Of a DNA stretch of 64,000 bases, positions 1 through 11,358 are shown one piece after another. The DNA is from Erodium maritimum (taxonomy: Eukaryota; Streptophyta; Magnoliopsida; Geraniales; Geraniaceae): positions 16,203,735 through 16,267,734 of the forward strand of contig OY997589.1 in assembly GCA_963921825.1 (NCBI GenBank), written 5' to 3'. Made by a program: the position numbers and the translations under genes. The notes beneath the pieces were generated by a model that was not told the DNA's origin, ran no database searches, and saw only the letters and a program-made list of their open reading frames with translations. Numbering within the stretch: position 1 is the first letter of the stretch; each line of letters begins with the position of its first letter.

Positions 1-285
1 GGTCGGTTCACCAATCACCCGCTCGTGATGGTGAATCAGCGTCCACGGGTAGGGTTCTAATGGTGGGAAGTTGGATCGAAGTTTGAAGAGCTTTTGCAAA
101 AAAAAATTAATGAAGAGGAATTTCATAAAAACAAGAGATGCTGGACCGGGCAGACCCGCTCAAACCCGCAGACCCGGCCCGAGCAGGCCGACCCGACCAG
201 TCTTCACCTTGGGCTGTGCGGCCCACCTTCGCCAAGCCCATGTGTCAGGTCGGCTTAGAGGCTCATGCCCATTGAGGGCTTCGAG

Positions 286-292
286 TATAAGA
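286..292 (+). promoter_or_regulatory. Candidate LTR TATA box
   Basis: TATAAGA lies about 100-180 bp after a GC-rich stretch of GACCCG-type repeats and before a pyrimidine-rich leader. The solo family-A LTR has a TATAAAA at the equivalent place on its own coding strand (14099-14105, minus), which supports this as the LTR core promoter. Inference only. Confidence 0.35.
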
Positions 293-2079
293 CGGAGGAG
301 TGGGTCAGAAATCCTAAATCCCACTCCGTCTCTTCTCCATCACGCCGAACACCCCCCTCTCTCCCTCAATCTCTCCTCCACTCCGTCCAAACCTAGCCGC
401 CGCCACCACCACACCGCCGCCCTCTCGCCCCTCTCCTCACCGTTCAACCGAAACCCCGTCGTCCATTTCTCCTTCTCCCCGTCCACTCGAGCTCGTCGGC
501 GCCACCCAAGTACGCCTGGGACACGACTTTCGTCCCCGAGCCCTCGCCTTCTCCGTCAGCCGAGCCGTCGCCGACGCCCCTCACTGAGCTCTCCCGCTCC
601 TCTTCTCCTTTTTTCTGCTTCACCGCGTGTAAATCGAGCCCAATCGCCGGGCTTGTGCAGATCTGAGACGGGCGAGAGACAGCCGTGCTCAGCCCTTCCG
701 TAGTCGTCCCTTTCTCCTACGGTGAGTTCACGATCGTGGGACCTCGACCGGCAACGGCGCCGCCGGTGGCCGGTCGGAGGTCAACCGAGTTCCCCTTCCT
801 TTTCCCTTTTATTCTCGTCCCGAGCTTCGTGTGGATCTGGGTTGATTCGAAACCAGTTTTGGATCTGGATTGAGTGAAACAACATCACGAAAATAAAGAA
901 AAAGGAAGAAGAAGAGGTTTTTAAAATGAAAAAAAAATCAGTTTTAAGAAAAATAAGAGATTTTTAAGATGAAAGTTGAAAAGGATGAAGAATGAGTTAG
1001 ATTTAGTTCGGAGTTAAGACGATTTTGGAACAAATCTGGACTTGAATCAATGAGTGTTGAAACGAACAGAAAAAGGAGTTAATAGTATTTCAGACTTAAA
1101 TCAATAAGAGGCTAAATCAGGTTGGTTTTAAAATGTTTTCGAACGGTGCCTCGAAAATGTACGTCGGGACTCGTGTTTCAAAACTCGTGCCTCGGGATCT
1201 GGGCAATGGGATCCGTGTCTCAGAAAACGTGCACCGGGTTCTGTGTTCGGGGTTCGGGTACTCGAGCCCGACTTGTCGTTTAACCCGCTTTTGGCCCGTT
1301 CGAGTTAAAGACCGAATTGGTGTTATATAGCCTGTATCGGTTCTGAGTGCAAGTTTTAACTGTTAAAAACCAGATTGAACTTCGCCCGAGAAGACGAAGA
1401 CCAATCTGGAACCCGTGTGAAGAACGGAGTAGGGGCTAATCGACTTTCAGCAGAGTATTATTAGAGGAAGACCGCAAGGTAGGGAAAGTCTTAACTTCTT
1501 ATTTAAACGCTTAGGATGCATGTTATGTTAATAAAATCGGAAAGGTCCTAGAATTGCCTATAGGATGCGAATAACCAGATTAATCGTCTTTCAATTATTA
1601 ACAAACGGAAGTGTCTAGAATGCATGCTTAGGATGAGAATAACTAGTGTAATCCGTTTTCAATACTTGGGAATTGATTTACTCGTAGAGATGTCGTGATG
1701 AGCCCTCGGATTAGTTGTCGTATTAGGATCACATGTTTGATTGCTTAATTTGAATAAGTTAAGAGTCTAACGAAACTAGCTAAATCGTATGCTTAATTAA
1801 TTGATTGAATGTTTACATGATTGGTTGATTGATTGAATGTCGGATGATCGAATGCTTGAACGGATGATCGAGTATGACTGATTGTGCCGAACGGTACAAC
1901 CAGGTGATCAATGGACCGTTGTTTCACGACAGGTAAGTGTGGCGGTAAGTGTAAGTGTGGATATGAATTTCGTGTGGTGTGTATTGATGAACGTGTGTAC
2001 TTCTAAGATTGAGGATTAAGTGAATGTCTTTGTGTGTTGTGATGGAAGTGTGATTCGAGAATTGTTGATTGGTGGATAA

Positions 2080-3767
2080 TGTTAGTCTTAGTGCCTGTAG
2101 TTCAATCCTAAATGTCCAAATGTATATATCATCGTTAGCAATAAAATTAAAGCGGCTTTATATTACTTATGTGTTGGAGTAATATATCGATGTGTGCTCT
2201 GATCTATGCCCACCATGCGAATAGAACCATAGATCGAGATAGATCACACTCGATGGGTCCCTAGTCAACAAAGCTTCACTAGAAGCGACTAGTATGAAAG
2301 ATGGCTCTTTATGGCTTACGTTCTGTTAGTCATTGGAATGGGATTCCGGAGTCTGATCATAGATATCATGTGGGACATGATATTGGACGACCCGCCCTGA
2401 ATATGTGCCATAGATTAAGTCATGAACATATTCAGTGTTGTAGCTTGTCATGTATCCTTAGACCAAGGAGTCTTTGTGATCGCTATGTAGTCAACAACTG
2501 AGTTTGACCTGAGCCTAACGTTGTCCGTAACAGGGCTTCCATAACGGCCAGGATTGGCTTGGGGACGGGATACATGAGTGACACGAAAGACGGCTAAGGG
2601 ATTTATCCCTCATACTAAGGTATGGGAAAGATATCGGTTCTCGGCCGCTTGATCGAGAGTGACTGGAAGAATAGCATGGCCATGCACATGATACTGGGTA
2701 TCATATCTTCAGTCATCTCACATATCAAGGAACGGTGATTGAGAATAATAAGGATGACGGCTCTATGCCTTATCTCAATCAGGATATCGGAGATAAAAGG
2801 ATAATGACAGGGACGACGGAAAGGTTAGAATCGACAGGGTCGATTCGTTATGTAGTGTCAGGCAATACTAAAGTCTCGTTAGTTGCCACTTAAATAGGAT
2901 CAAGTAAAATGGGATTTTACGTTGATCTATTGACATGCATAAACCTAAGGGTCACACCGGAGGATGAAACTCATTGACACATTTATGGAGAATGGCCAAA
3001 AGGGAGTTGTCTCGGGACATGACCAAAACTGGGTTTTGGGTCATGTGCCCGTAAGTGAATAGGACTTCACAGATCGAGACAAGGCTTGGAGTCTTGGGAT
3101 TGATCGTGTCGGATAATGTTGGACATTTCCGGTATGGAAGGCATGGAGGCGATGAGCGAATCACAGGACCTCGTTGGAAATGGCCACGGGCCATGTTCCA
3201 AGAGGCCCATGAAAGGCCCATGCAACCAAGGCCCATGGAACTAATTAATCAAGTCTTGATTAATTAGTACTAAGTAAGCAAGACAAGGATTAAGGTGTTG
3301 GTGATTCACCACCTAACCCAATCTTGTCTTGCCATACTTTGTCCTATTTACACCTTACTTGACACCATACTTGTCCCATGCCTTTAGTTGGACAAGTATG
3401 GGTTTTGTTATGTTTAAGTCATCTTTTTTCAACATAACAAACACTAGACAAGAATAGGAAACACATTTTCTCTCCCTCTTCCATGGCCATTTCGGGTTTG
3501 GCTAGTTTCCTCCTCCATTTTTGTGTTCTTGAGTCCTCAAAGAGAAGAACTACGTGGCTTTGATTCCCATGTGGATACGTAGGCGTCTTGGAGACTCAAG
3601 CCAATCATTCGTTAACCGGTGTTCTTGTTTTGGTAAGAACTAGTGCTGAATTTTTCTCTTGTTAATCCATTCTTTGTTAGTTGTTTCATGGTTCTAATTG
3701 TCTCTTGGTTTTCATTGATTTTCCGCTGCGAGTTGGTTCATCTCCAACCCTACCTCGAGACCCAACA
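2080..3767. mobile_element. Copia-like solo LTR with 5-bp TSD
   Basis: A 1688-bp block starts TGTTAGTCTTAGTGCC and ends CGAGACCCAACA (TG...CA). It is flanked by the identical 5-bp duplication GATAA at 2075-2079 and 3768-3772. Sequence homologous to the host gypsy LTR stops at the left duplication and resumes at the right one. There is no coding sequence, PBS or polypurine tract inside, so this is a solo LTR left by LTR-LTR recombination. Assignment to copia rests on general resemblance and is less certain than the boundaries. Confidence 0.85.
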
Positions 3768-3835
3768 GATAAGTTATGGTGTGTTTCCCTTATTTATGTT
3801 CTTGAATGTTTGTCTGTTCGGTTCTGTACTATAAC

Positions 3836-3851
3836 GGGGGGGGGGGGGGGG
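3836..3851 (+). repeat. Poly-G tract (G16)
   Basis: Homopolymer inside the LTR. The homologous place in the 5' LTR of gypsy element 2 is a C14 run (61683-61696), so the tract is an inherited part of the LTR family and not an assembly accident at one locus. Confidence 0.9.
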
Positions 3852-4122
3852 TAATCCGGTGCAGTTGTGGTGGTTGGAGTTTGGCAGATACTGTGAGTTA
3901 TTTGTTGAGTACTGGAGCCTGAGGGCATTAATTACTGGTTATTCTAAGGATTGATTATTGGAGCCTGAGGGCATTGGTTAATGGATATTATGGGGATTGA
4001 TTATTGGAGCCTGAGTGCATTGGTTATTGGACCCTACGGGGCAGTTGGTTGGATTGCGTTATGAGAGATGGTTACAGCGGTTTCACCCAAGTGTGTGCGT
4101 CCTACGGGAGCACTACTTGGTT

Positions 4123-4494
4123 CCCTATGACTTATGGTCCTTTGGATACGTTTCTGAAAATCCCGATGCTATGCGTCCTCCTAGGGATGTTTCCGGCATT
4201 CTCGACGTTATGCGTCTCCTCTGGTCCGAGGGAAAATCCGACATGACACTACGAGTATTGTGGATCGGAGGGTGGCGACTACATGTCCCACGGCATTCTT
4301 CTACTTGTCCCGATGACATATGGCCCTTTGGATACGTTTCCGAGAATCCCGATGATATGCGTCCTCCTAGGGATGTTTCCGGCATTCTCGACGTTATGCG
4401 TCTCCTCTGGACCGAGGGAAAATCCGATATGACACAACGAGTATTGTGGATCGGAGGGTGGCGACTTCATGTCCCACGACATTACTTGAACGTT
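4123..4494 (+). repeat. 186-bp tandem duplication within the LTR
   Basis: Two copies of a 186-bp unit start at 4123 and 4309 (shared core ATGCGTCCTCCTAGGGATG). The unit is single in the homologous LTRs of gypsy element 2 (around 53330-53440 and 61300-61410). Confidence 0.8.
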
Positions 4495-4974
4495 CGATCT
4501 TCTATTGAGTATTTAAGAAATGCATTGATTCTCTTATTTTCCTACGATCATTATTGACTCTTTGAAATTGTTAAACATTCGAGTTGCCTCTGTATTTCAT
4601 CATCGGTTTGGTTTCTCGTTTTATTAAGATTTGAATGAACTTGTGAACTCCTGTTTATTAAACTAAAAAGGGACATGGTTATGCATTTTCCCTACTGAGC
4701 GTAAGCTCACCCCTCCTGTCTTTATGGTGTTTCAGGTGTTGAGCGGGAGCAGTATTAGCCGGACTCTCGGAGCATGTGAGCTTGAGGGTTTAGCTAGTTT
4801 TAGATACGTGTACTCTTTTATGTTGGTTATTGTGTTTTACCGTTGAGCTGTGACTCTTTACATTTTGACGGATTTATACCATTTGGAAACTTTATTTTAT
4901 TTCATTATTTTTGTTTTACTGTAAATCTTTGGTCACGTCTCGAGTCTGGGCAAAACCGGATTTGGGCCGTGACA

Positions 4975-5632
4975 TAGGTAGAGTAGGATCCTCCTATCGG
5001 ATCTCATGGATTCCGGGCGACGAACATAGCAAGTTATGGTGCTGGTGTCTCACCAATAAGGTTGTGACAACAGTGAGGCCATGGATCGTGCTCGATTGGA
5101 TACCAGAGTCCTATCCCCTACGACAACATCATGCGACAACCATTGAAGGACAAGTTCATCCTCTTCCTTTGTGTAATCTCTCTAGAGTGGTGCTAGCATC
5201 CGAGGAACCGTCATGGGTTGAAGATTCTCTGAAAGGGAGTAGGAATTCTCGTTTGGAAGGAAATGGCGGTGTGTAGTGAGGGTTGGGATGTTTTCTCATA
5301 ATGTGATCCACGGTACCCGCCTCAATGGTCGAATCATGGATGATCGCGAAGAGGCAATCGAGACATAATAGGGGTCATCGGGATAAGCGACTCGAAAGGA
5401 GGCGGATATCTTAAAAGATTTTTGGGGGAAAAGAGAACGTTTGAAAGTGAACTCTATAAGGCGAATTAAATTTGATTTTGTTGATTCGTAATGACACAAA
5501 AATAATAATTAAAATATGATAGTTAAATTAAAAATTGACATTTACAATGTTAAATGTAAAAAGTAATTTAAAATTAAGATATGAGTTTCAAAATTAATAA
5601 GAAACATGATTTTTTTTTAATTTTAATTTATG
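4975..5632. other. Unassigned interval after the LTR
   Basis: No TSD, PBS or family motif was recognised. A 121-codon open frame crossing the LTR boundary (4911-5276) has no recognisable domain and is taken as chance. The last 150 bp are AT-rich. Confidence 0.4.
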
Positions 5633-5642
5633 TGTATAATGG

Positions 5643-6966
5643 GAGGGATAATCTATTGAGAACCATTCTTAACATAGGAACCGTGAGAACCAATCCTAGC
5701 CATACACACCTAAGATCCAACATTCACCATGATGCCACATCATCATCCCAATTTTACCCAAATTCACGCCACTTTCATCTATTCTCACACAAGCAAGAGC
5801 ATAATTGTAATAGCACAGTGTCATGTGGACAAGTGTCAATTTTTTTCTTCACCAATTGACTAATTTAATATTTCTCGATTCGTTTGAACTCCGATTAACT
5901 TCAAACTTGCGCCAATATTTTTCTTTTTTCAAGGGCTTTCAATCAAGATCAATCATGAATATATTTTGAAGCATGAAAATAAAAATCTATATCAAGGTGA
6001 TAAATCTTCACTAATAAATGTTTTATATCGGAGTACCAAACTAGTGCTAAATGTTGATAAAAAAACATGTAATGAGGTGATAATAACAAATAATGAGGTG
6101 ATAAAAAACATGTTCAATTTTGATAATAAGTGTGATACACTAGAGTTTAACGTTGATAAAAAAACTTGTGATGGGGTGATAAAACACACGTAACTCAATG
6201 ATAAATCTAGTGTTTAGCGTTGATAAAACTGGTGTTCATAAAAAGCACGTGATGAGATGATAAAAATCATGATCAGTTTTGGAGAATGGGGTGATAAAAC
6301 CAGTGTAAAGTGTTGATAAAACCAGGGTAAAGTGTTGATAAACACAGAGCAAAGTGTTGATAAAAATTACCCAGATATAATTTCTATAAAAACCAGCCCC
6401 GAAATATATTTTTTTCGTGCTTCAAAAAAAACATGTGATGGGGGGTGATAAAACACACGTAATTGAATGATAAACCTAGTGTTTAGTGTTGATAAAACTA
6501 GTGTTCATAAAAAGCACGCGAAGAGGTGATAAAATCATGATCAGTTTTTGAAAATGAGGTGATAAAACCAGTGTAAAGTGTTGATAAAACCAGTGTAAAA
6601 GTGTTGATAAATCCAGAGCAAAGTGTTGATAAAAATAATAAAAAATCAACCCCGAAATAATTTTTTTTCGTGCTTCAAAATATATTCATGACTGATTTTG
6701 ATTGAAAGCCCTTAAAAAAATAAAACTAATGGCGCACGTTTGAAGCCAATCGGAGTTCAAACGAAGCTGGAAAAATTAAATTAGTTAATTGGTTAAAAAA
6801 AGTAATATGATAGTTTTACTAAAAAGCCCTTATCACTTACTAAAAAGTGTTGTTTTTTGCCGTCAAACACTCAATTACATCTCATCCATCCATTCTTAAA
6901 ATGAATGACTTAGATTGGTTCTCGCGATTCCTACGTTAAAGCATGGTTCTCACCTGATTTCTCCTC
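5643..6966. mobile_element. Non-autonomous MULE-like foldback element, copy 1
   Basis: Long imperfect terminal inverted repeats begin GAGGGATAATC (left) and GAGGAGAAATC (right, reverse complement) and extend inward some 300 bp, through the matching blocks at about 5880-5990 and 6660-6780. The flanks are TGTATAATGG (5633-5642) and TGTATGATGG (6967-6976), a 10-bp duplication with one mismatch; 9-10 bp is the Mutator hallmark. The interior is built of TGTTGATAAA-type motifs and a ~270-bp unit present about twice. There is no transposase, so it depends on a partner in trans. Short open frames inside (5966-6193) are low-complexity. Confidence 0.85.
6175..6660. repeat. Two ~270-bp internal repeats with TGTTGATAAA motifs
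   Basis: Unit landmarks recur at about 6175 and 6445 (GTGATAAAACACACGTAA...), each followed by GATCAGTTTT...GAGGTGATAAAACCAGTGTAAAG. Within each unit GTGTTGATAAA recurs every 20-25 bp. The second MULE copy carries about three units. Confidence 0.75.
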
Positions 6967-7326
6967 TGTATGATGGTATTTTTATAAATTTAGATGAAGG
7001 AAATGGTATTTTCGTAATTCTTGATAAGAAAGTGAGTTATTAGGGTTTTACGAGGGAGAGTATTATCGGAATTTAAAAAAATAAAAGTTTTTTTAACAGA
7101 TAATTTAACGTTGATAAATTTTGGAAACATTTTTATATTTGTGTGTGTAACATATTTTTATATATATTTTTTTCATTTACCTTAAATGTTTCTAAAATAA
7201 TTTGAATCGTGTTTATCAAATCAATAATCTAAACAATATTTGATTTGCTCACCCTAATTTGAATCCTAACAACAGACTGAAAATTTAAATACTTAACCAA
7301 ATAAGCTTTGATGATACATGGAGATG

Positions 7327-7998
7327 TCATAAGATGGAGCAGATTGGGGTGGGTTCTTGGTATGATCCCAATTGGACGAAAGCGATGTCTCCCCTAGGGT
7401 AGGAGCAACAAGGGGGTGGTGGTAGGGCCTTAACTTCGGGCTTCTTGTCATCCTTTTTGGGCTCGGGCTTTTTGGGTGGAGCCGGAGGAGGCCCAATAGT
7501 GACCACTTCAGCATGCCTCCCCGCTTTTCTTGCTTTCACGATCACCTTATAAGGGTCGACCTCTCCTGTCACCGTTAGGGTTCCCTTGGCTACGTCTACC
7601 TCTACCTTATCTACTCCTGCACCACCACAAACAGTTTGTTGAGAATTCTACCAACAGATTTGTAAAACCGAGCTGCTCCATCATACTTATATCTGTTATA
7701 TATGTTGGCCAAGAATTTGGGCTACGACACTTGCTGATGGATCTTGGCCGACGCATATATCCGTTGGCCAAATACTTGGCCAACAAATATCGAATCTTAG
7801 ACAACGGATACAATCTGTTACTCAAGACCTATTCTGTAGTAGTGTAACTCGTATTGGCAAGAGATAGAAATTATTTGATGTTGGGCATAGAAAGAGTTAT
7901 AGGGTACATTTACCTTGTAGCGAAGACACTGACTTTAAGAGCTTCTTCTTGCATTTTTCACAGGGAATAGCAACTTTCAACACAGTTCTCTGCGCCAT
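7327..7998 (-). CDS. Heavy-metal-associated isoprenylated plant protein (HIPP), two exons
   Basis: Small cytosolic or membrane-tethered metal-binding protein. Exon 1 runs from ATG at 7998 to 7914 (85 nt); exon 2 from 7616 to the TGA at 7327-7329 (290 nt). They are joined across a 297-nt GT-AG intron (7913-7617) in phase 1, giving 124 aa. The predicted protein starts MAQRTVLKVAIPCEKCKKK. C13 and C16 form the CxxC metal site of an HMA domain spanning about residues 5-65. A Pro/Lys-rich linker follows (71-97), then a C-terminal CSIL (121-124), a CaaX box expected to be prenylated. HMA fold, linker and CaaX together define the HIPP family; only one HMA domain is present and the length is at the short end for the family. 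The start is fixed because exon 1 supplies the first CxxC strand. The reading frame is intact, so it is probably a functional gene between transposons. The metal ligand is unknown. Confidence 0.9.
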
Positions 7999-8075
7999 GG
8001 AAGAACAAACTCTCTCTCTATCTCTCTCTCTATCTGTTTGTGAGATCTGAACCATAATATAGGTTGTAGTTGATT
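7999..8075 (-). promoter_or_regulatory. HIPP 5' leader and candidate TATA region
   Basis: Directly upstream of the HIPP ATG, the coding strand reads a GA-rich leader (GAGAGAGATAGAGAGAGAG, from the CT repeat at 8009-8038). Farther upstream is CTATATTATGG near 8053-8063, a plausible TATA element. A start near 8035 would give a ~40-nt leader. Confidence 0.4.
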
Positions 8076-9394
8076 ATTTAAGCAGGTTGAAGTTGACATG
8101 GATTATGTCTTTGGGTTCATCACCATCCCAAGGTTGGTCATTATCTAGATATTATGTCTTGTTTCATTGTCTTGTAATTGGTACCGAATAAACGTCTTTA
8201 CTTAATTAACATCAAGCACTCCCATACAAGTCACAAATTAGGGTTTAGAGCTATAAAATAGTGCATTGTTTTGACTTGGGTTCTTGATGGTTTGTGGGTG
8301 TGCCAAAGTAACGACAAATCTCTATGATGACCGTACCTTCTCTCTTTATATTCATTGAAATTTACACGATGAAACCACTAATATATAGATAATAAGAACG
8401 ACAAAACATTTTAATAGATTAATGTGGATTGTGGCTTGTTTGGTTTGTTTGATTATGGTGGTTGAATGGAGCTTAAGGTTCGTTCCTCAAGATCCCAACC
8501 AATGGTACAGAAATGTCAATTATGGCTGGAAATGATTTTTTTGGCATAACACAAATTTTATTCCTTCTTACCATGCAAGAACAAATATTGACTTCAAGTA
8601 TGTAGCTAGTCTTTTTCCAATAATAGAATTAGACCTCCTATTTTTTTGTTATTAGACCACTTTTTTTGTTGGAATATGTTAATTTGAAAAGTAGAAATAA
8701 AAAAAGAAACCAAATATATTGTTTGTTGTCGTAGAGATTTATTATGGGTTAATTACATTTACCTACCTGAATTATACATGTTTAAAAGATGCCTAGCCCA
8801 AGCTTATTTCGTAACGAATACATACCCCGAAATACCCAATTATAACGAATTCATTTTTCCATCCAATTTTTTAAAATGTCAAAAGAGGGACTTGTTTTTG
8901 GGGTTTTACAAGGCAACCACGAGGCCTCGATCGTCAGATTCGTGACCCTCTAGAAGTCGTCTCGGTGCTGGTGGCGGAACGTGATGGTGGAGGGGATGGA
9001 GCACTGGCTGGACATAGGGGCGGTCAAACGTGGCGGCGGCGTGAAGGACATGGGACGTCTAGGATTCCGAGCCAAAGACTTCACGTGGAATAAGTTGTTC
9101 GTTATCCGTTGAATGTGAATGCTGAGTTTCGTCGTCAGATATTTTTCTTTAGGCTTTTAAGAGAGAGGATGTTGGGAATAGGAGAGTGAAATTAGAGAAA
9201 TATTAGGAGAAGTTGTAGAATTATTGGTGGTGTGAGAATGAGGGTATTTGTAGGGTTGAAAATTTTCATTTAATTGAATTAAAAAAATTACCGTTATTTT
9301 AAGATTTTTTTTCTCGCAAGGGCCACGTGTCGCCATGCGATTGGTTTGTCGAGCGACGCGGTTCGCTGTGCGAACCGCGTTTTAACGGTTCGTG
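8076..9394. other. Non-coding stretch upstream of HIPP
   Basis: No open frame with a recognisable domain. A MULE-type terminal motif, GGGTTAATTACATTTACC, occurs at about 8746, but no partner end was found. A GC-richer block at 8930-9070 has no readable gene. Confidence 0.5.
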
Positions 9395-9790
9395 AGATGT
9401 ATAATGTATTAGGTACTAGACACACATACGCGAGTTACTTGAAAAATTAAATTGTGGTACCAAAGAGCTTGTACGATATCGTATCATTGTCTGAAGGTGT
9501 AAATATTTTGTTTAGAACACGTATGGTCGGTCAACACGTTTTACGAAACATGAACCGAACCGCGTTTTAGCAGTTCGTGTACTGCACATTCCACAAGACA
9601 CCGATCCACGACTCGCAAACCGCTAAAACACGGTTCGGCTAATGTTTGGTAAAACGTATCGACCGATCGTACGTGTTCTAAGCAAAATATTTACCAACTT
9701 TAGACACAGAAACGATATCTACAAGCTCGTTGGTACCACAATTTAATTTTTCAAGTAACCGGCGTATAGTACCTACCACAGTATACATCA
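9395..9790. repeat. Long inverted repeat (~190-bp arms, ~30-bp loop)
   Basis: The left arm (9395-9578) and right arm (about 9608-9790) are reverse complements with only scattered mismatches. For example GTTACTTGAAAAATTAAATT at 9434 pairs with AATTTAATTTTTCAAGTAAC at 9740, and CCGAACCGCGTTTTAGC pairs with GCTAAAACACGGTTCGG. An additional related CGAACCGCGTTTTAACGGTTCG lies just outside at 9371. No coding potential and no clear TSD. It could be a foldback MITE or a young hairpin locus giving small RNA. Confidence 0.85.
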
Positions 9791-10393
9791 TACATAGCTA
9801 GTAGCTACTGTCAAATATGAATGCATGAAATTGAAGAAGATGCAAGTTGGAGAAAAAGAGATCCCAACATTATGTCATGGGATGGAACATTTGATAATTT
9901 CCAGAAGAAGCTAGGTAGCTATTTGTGATGTATGACTTGTGATAGCTCTGTGGTCTGCATGTGTGTTGATGGAAATGTTGACATGCCATCTCACTGACCA
10001 CATATCGAGCTTATCTTACCTTCTACATTTCCGCCTATTATTAGTTACTATCTCCGGAACTCGGCGGAGGATCACTTTGTCCGGAAGGCAAGTTTTGTTA
10101 ATAAAGACGGAACTCACACAAAATTAACAGCAACGGAATCGGTGGCGGAGAGTTAGAGGATACACATTGGACTCGCCCTCACGCGTATCTGGAACTGCGA
10201 TATCAGGTAGAAAAAGATCTGGGTTTGCGCTCCGAACGGTGTGGCGTGTGTGATCCGCCAACCCTGATCCACATCTATCTGGATTGCGAGTTAGGGTGCA
10301 GCCCATGATTTCGAAATATGGATCACGGGTGCAGGGTGTGCGACATCGGGGTCGGCCAATCAGGCCACGCCACGTGGCGTTGTGAGAGAAAAA
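9791..10393. other. Leader and flank of the Harbinger remnant
   Basis: No gene was recognised. The GC-rich part from 10130 probably belongs to the non-coding 5' portion of the PIF/Harbinger element whose transposase follows; its terminal repeat was not identified. Confidence 0.35.
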
Positions 10394-10420
10394 AATGACC
10401 GTTGCCGAACAACGGTCATT
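10394..10420. repeat. Palindrome in the Harbinger leader
   Basis: AATGACCGTTG and CAACGGTCATT are perfect 11-bp inverted arms around a 5-nt loop, about 160 bp before the transposase ATG. A candidate binding site for the element's own SANT or transposase protein (inference). Confidence 0.6.
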
Positions 10421-10582
10421 AACGGATGTTTTTTTTAATCTAAATAAATACAAATTTAATTCAAAAAATATTTTGTTTTCCTACCTACAAATACCTCCCA
10501 CCCCATTCATTCCTTTTATAACACCTCTCTTAAAATTCTCTTTACATTTTCTCTCCAATTGTCATATTATTTGTGAGCAAAA

Positions 10583-11358
10583 ATGTCTGCAACGAGGCTC
10601 AAACGAGAGAGGAGTTTGAAGTCGACCGTCACGAGGTCAAAGCCGAACTTCGTGTTTGAGAGCAAGCACTCTGGCGGAGGATCGACAAAATGCTACAAAG
10701 GGTTATGGATGCGGTAGCGGCGCATGACGATTACTTTGTTCAGTAGCGGCACGGTGCAAGACGCTTGGGGTTATCAACGCACCAGAAATGCACCGCCGCG
10801 ATAAGAATGCTAGCGTATCGATGCTCGACCGATTCATTGGACGAAACGCTACATATGGGGGGAAGTATTATACTCAAATGTACTATACGTTTTTGTAAGT
10901 CCATTATTGAGGTTTTCATAGAGGTATACGATCGGAAGCCAACATCGGATGACATTCCACGATTACTCGAATCGAGGTACAACCGAGGGTTCCCCGGTAT
11001 GATTGGTAGTCTTGATTGCATGCACTGGGAGTGGAAGAATTTTCCAGTCGCATCGCAAGGAGCCCACAAAAGGGGTGGAAGCGGAGATCCAACTGTTACG
11101 CTGTAAGTGGTGGCGTTCCGTGATTTGTGGATTAAGCATGCGTTTTTTGAGATGTTTGGCTCGAACAACGACATCAACGTCCTCCATGCCGGCTACTTAT
11201 TCGATAACGATTTCCATGGTCGTGACCTCGCCATGGATTTCGAGCTCAATGGGTATCGCTACAACCGCTCGTCCAACCGTTGTCGGTTCCCCTACCCTGC
11301 CAATCCTCAATTTTCTCCAAACCAGACCGCCAAAAATTGCATTACAAGAGGTCATTGA
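10583..11358 (+). pseudogene. PIF/Harbinger transposase (DDE), inactivated
   Basis: The only in-context start is ATG at 10583, preceded by a TATA-like, C/T-rich leader. After about 50 codons the frame must shift to read the family sequence. From 10685 onward one frame reads the usual plant Harbinger order: a helical stretch ending AAHDDYFVQ; LSTHQKCTAAIRMLAY; GFPGMIGSLDCMHWEWKN (first catalytic Asp); then DLWIKHAFFEMFGSNNDINVL (second Asp). That frame is broken by TAG at 10744-10746 and TAA at 11104-11106. The part carrying the third catalytic residue (Glu) is missing or unreadable after 11358. The normal protein is roughly 400 aa, so about half is legible. It is a dead copy. Confidence 0.85.

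Larger units (their letters stand above)
1..4974 (+). repeat. Gypsy-family LTR, forward orientation, left end unresolved
   Basis: The right end reads ...GATTTGGGCCGTGACA, the reverse complement of the TGTCACGCCCCAAATC terminus seen six more times in the window. Internal blocks match, in reverse complement, the 5' LTR of gypsy element 2: 1490-1680 matches about 62200-62350, 3836-3960 matches 61614-61700, and 4120-4490 matches about 61210-61420. No primer-binding site follows position 4974, so this is a solo or truncated LTR. The left end (expected TGTAAAACCCC or TGTGAAGACCGC) is not visible, so the true start may lie near 100 or outside the window. The pyrimidine-rich, proline/serine-rich open frame at 71-703 is LTR leader sequence that begins at TTG, not a gene. 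Confidence 0.75.

Noticed and set aside
71-703. 210-codon open frame as a gene
   Set aside because: Begins with TTG, lies in the GC/CT-rich leader of a gypsy LTR, and has only low-complexity Pro/Ser/Arg composition.
2172-3767. Alternative LTR start at TGTTGGAGTAATA
   Set aside because: It gives TGTTGG...CCAACA inverted ends but no matching TSD; the start at 2080 gives the exact GATAA duplication.
4911-5276. 121-codon open frame across an LTR boundary
   Set aside because: Spans the LTR end, has no domain, and starts inside LTR sequence.
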